From Candidatus Neomicrothrix sp. UBA814 (GTDB lineage: Bacteria > Actinomycetota > Acidimicrobiia > Acidimicrobiales > Poriferisodalaceae), in contig DBIA01000033.1 of NCBI GenBank assembly GCA_002296525.1, positions 1 to 6,645 of the forward strand: a stretch of DNA of 6,645 nucleotides, in the 5' to 3' direction. The number at the start of each line of letters is the position of its first letter. Within the stretch, counting starts at the first letter, position 1. Below the pieces are notes generated by a model, which searched no databases, was not told the origin of the DNA, and saw only the letters and a program-made list of their open reading frames with translations. The translations under genes and the position numbers were made by a program. Of this stretch, positions 5,584 through 6,645 are shown piece by piece.

Positions 5584-5928
5584 GTGAGGCAGCGAGTGGA
5601 CACAAAGTTCTTTTGGTGGCTAGGTCACGTCATTGACCTCATCCACATGCCATTTGTCATTGTTTTAGTGCTGTGGGGAGCAGCGCGATTCTCAGGTGAG
5701 TTATACGTTTCGATCGTCGTCGCGACGGTCATACTGCAGATTGGACTGATGGGCTGCCCGTTCATGGCACTTACGGGAAGGCTCAAACGGCTCCACGACC
5801 CCTCATATGTCAACCATTGGTCCTTTACGGTATGGCTCTACCGCAAGTACGGGGCGATAGTCGGTGTTCCCGTATTCATATTTTTTGTGGGCGTTGGTTT
5901 GGCGCTCCGAGTTTTTTTCTTCTCGTAG
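5584..5928 (+). CDS. Small integral membrane protein, unknown function
   Basis: 114 residues from GTG at 5584. A second in-frame GTG at 5596 (removing four residues) has the better-spaced GAGG and may be the true start. Three hydrophobic segments are visible: about 11-34 (containing HMPFVIVLVLWGAA), about 41-60 (YVSIVVATVILQIGLMGCPF) and about 89-111 (YGAIVGVPVFIFFVGVGLAL). A basic loop between the second and third (GRLKRLHDPSYVNHW, 65-79) probably faces the cytoplasm. The G-x-x-G-C-P motif at the end of helix 2 recalls small uncharacterised membrane families such as DUF2784, but I cannot confirm membership. The frame has a credible membrane-protein composition while overlapping frames do not. 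It converges on the DUF427 gene, and its terminator is not evident. Confidence 0.75.
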   Translation: MRQRVDTKFFWWLGHVIDLIHMPFVIVLVLWGAARFSGELYVSIVVATVILQIGLMGCPFMALTGRLKRLHDPSYVNHWSFTVWLYRKYGAIVGVPVFIFFVGVGLALRVFFFS

Positions 5929-6074
5929 CTCCCGCCGGCCGCGGTGGCGCCAGTCACCCAAGGCTGGTTCTGAGTTGGATTCGCTATTCGGTTGAACGCA
6001 AGCCCTGTGAAGTGGGCACCCTCCACATAGCCACAATTAACACTATTGGGATCATCACGTAGGTCGCCGTGCGA
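5929..6074. other. Convergent intergenic region
   Basis: 146 bases between the ends of two convergent genes. A GC-rich stretch (about 5931-5950) and two weak 4-base-pair hairpins (CCAG/CTGG near 5949-5966 and GTGG/CCAC near 6011-6025) are visible, none followed by a T-run. No convincing terminator or gene. Confidence 0.3.
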
Positions 6075-6581
6075 TTACCACCATTCAGAACCAGGATCTC
6101 CTTTGAAGGGACCAACCACGTTTTTCGTGACCCAGCCTCCATAAAACGCGCCTGGCTGGGGTTCGACGACGCTTCCGTCGACTGAGCATTCGAACGACGA
6201 GGGGTAGAAGGAGAAGTAGCCGCGAAGGTTGTCGAAAGGCGCAGTTGGTTTCAGATACGTCCACGAACCCCCCTTAACGGTGGTCCCTGCAGCGGTCACA
6301 TCCCAATAGGATGCGACTCCCTTCCACTCGCAGAAACTTGTTGCTCCAGTCTGAGACAAAAATTGCGTGTCGATATCACTGGGGGGTATGTAGAAAGTAG
6401 GAGGGTGAGAGGTTTCTAAAACCCTCAGCGCATTGTTCGTCCGAGCAATCAAAACACCCTGTAATGAAACTTCAACACAAAGGTGAGATTCATCTAAAGC
6501 CGGAGGTCTCGGGTAATCCCACACCGACTCTTGTCCAACCTGTGGTGGGTGCGGGTCCGGCAACTTTCGGATATTCGCCAT
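6075..6581 (-). CDS. DUF427 domain protein
   Basis: 168 residues, complete. DUF427 proteins are common in actinobacteria, proteobacteria and fungi; their biochemical function is unknown. Nearly all family landmarks are present: ESVWDYPRPP (18-27), ALRVLETSHPPTFYIP (51-66), SFCEWKG (82-88), SYWDV (91-95), GYFSFYP (121-127), PQPGAFYGGWVT (141-152) and VGPFKG (156-161), ending at EWW. No signal peptide or membrane segment, so cytoplasmic. The ATG at 6581 is preceded by AGGG with an eight-base spacer, and the conserved region begins at residue 18, which supports this start. Transcribed toward the small membrane protein and probably monocistronic; its upstream region is cut by the window end and shows no clear promoter. 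Confidence 0.95.
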   Translation of the reverse strand: MANIRKLPDPHPPQVGQESVWDYPRPPALDESHLCVEVSLQGVLIARTNNALRVLETSHPPTFYIPPSDIDTQFLSQTGATSFCEWKGVASYWDVTAAGTTVKGGSWTYLKPTAPFDNLRGYFSFYPSSFECSVDGSVVEPQPGAFYGGWVTKNVVGPFKGDPGSEWW

Positions 6582-6645
6582 CGCTTAGACCCTAACTGCC
6601 AATCATTTGCAATAGGTTCTCAGACGTTCACTCCAGGCCAGTGAT
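6582..6645. other. Upstream region of the DUF427 gene, cut by window end
   Basis: 64 bases. On the minus strand it contains the AGGG ribosome-binding site about eight bases from the ATG and a TTGCAA some 30 bases upstream. No matching -10 is seen. Confidence 0.3.

Noticed and set aside
5803..6062. Short frames on both strands between the membrane protein and DUF427
   Set aside because: They overlap the membrane-protein gene, have biased Arg/Gly/Thr composition and no start signals.
1..6645. CRISPR array, insertion sequence, prophage or attachment-site signature
   Set aside because: No regularly spaced repeats, transposase or integrase motifs, or target-site duplications were seen on either strand.

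Overview
The window reads as ordinary bacterial chromosome with moderate, roughly balanced GC. It holds eight protein genes, closely but not tightly packed, and has no rRNA, tRNA, CRISPR array, transposase or integrase that I can see. The protein families (DUF427, GYD domain, an XPB-like helicase of the COG1061 type), the GTG starts and a TANNNT-like -10 element fit an actinobacterium with a moderate-GC genome, perhaps an aquatic one. That assignment is inference from family knowledge and is not proven by any marker gene here.

Left part, minus strand (1-1816): a likely two-gene catabolic operon. The upstream gene (707-1816) is an enolase-superfamily enzyme of the mandelate-racemase subgroup with all expected catalytic residues. 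Fifty bases downstream starts an M20-type zinc hydrolase of the N-carbamoyl-amino-acid/allantoate amidohydrolase family, which is cut by the window edge. The substrate cannot be read from sequence.

Middle, minus strand (2000-4228): an SF2 helicase of XPB/Ssl2 type with a C-terminal four-cysteine putative zinc ribbon, followed 171 bases downstream by a small, charged, helical protein I do not recognise. A shared role is possible but unproven.

Right-centre, plus strand (4300-5468): the most unusual part. Two small proteins, a GYD-domain protein and a 200-residue protein made of two copies of a barrel-like domain, each have a good ribosome binding site. Each is followed by a terminator of the same sequence family (core cTTCGgggCGGTCTTTT or a close variant). 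A third, degenerate member of that family lies upstream of the GYD gene, where no plus-strand gene precedes it. The layout is therefore terminator - gene - terminator - gene - terminator. Both proteins probably have the ferredoxin-like dimeric alpha/beta-barrel fold.

Right end: a small three-helix membrane protein on the plus strand (5584-5928) converges on a complete DUF427 protein on the minus strand (6075-6581). No gap between genes exceeds 200 bases, and none contains a convincing further gene.
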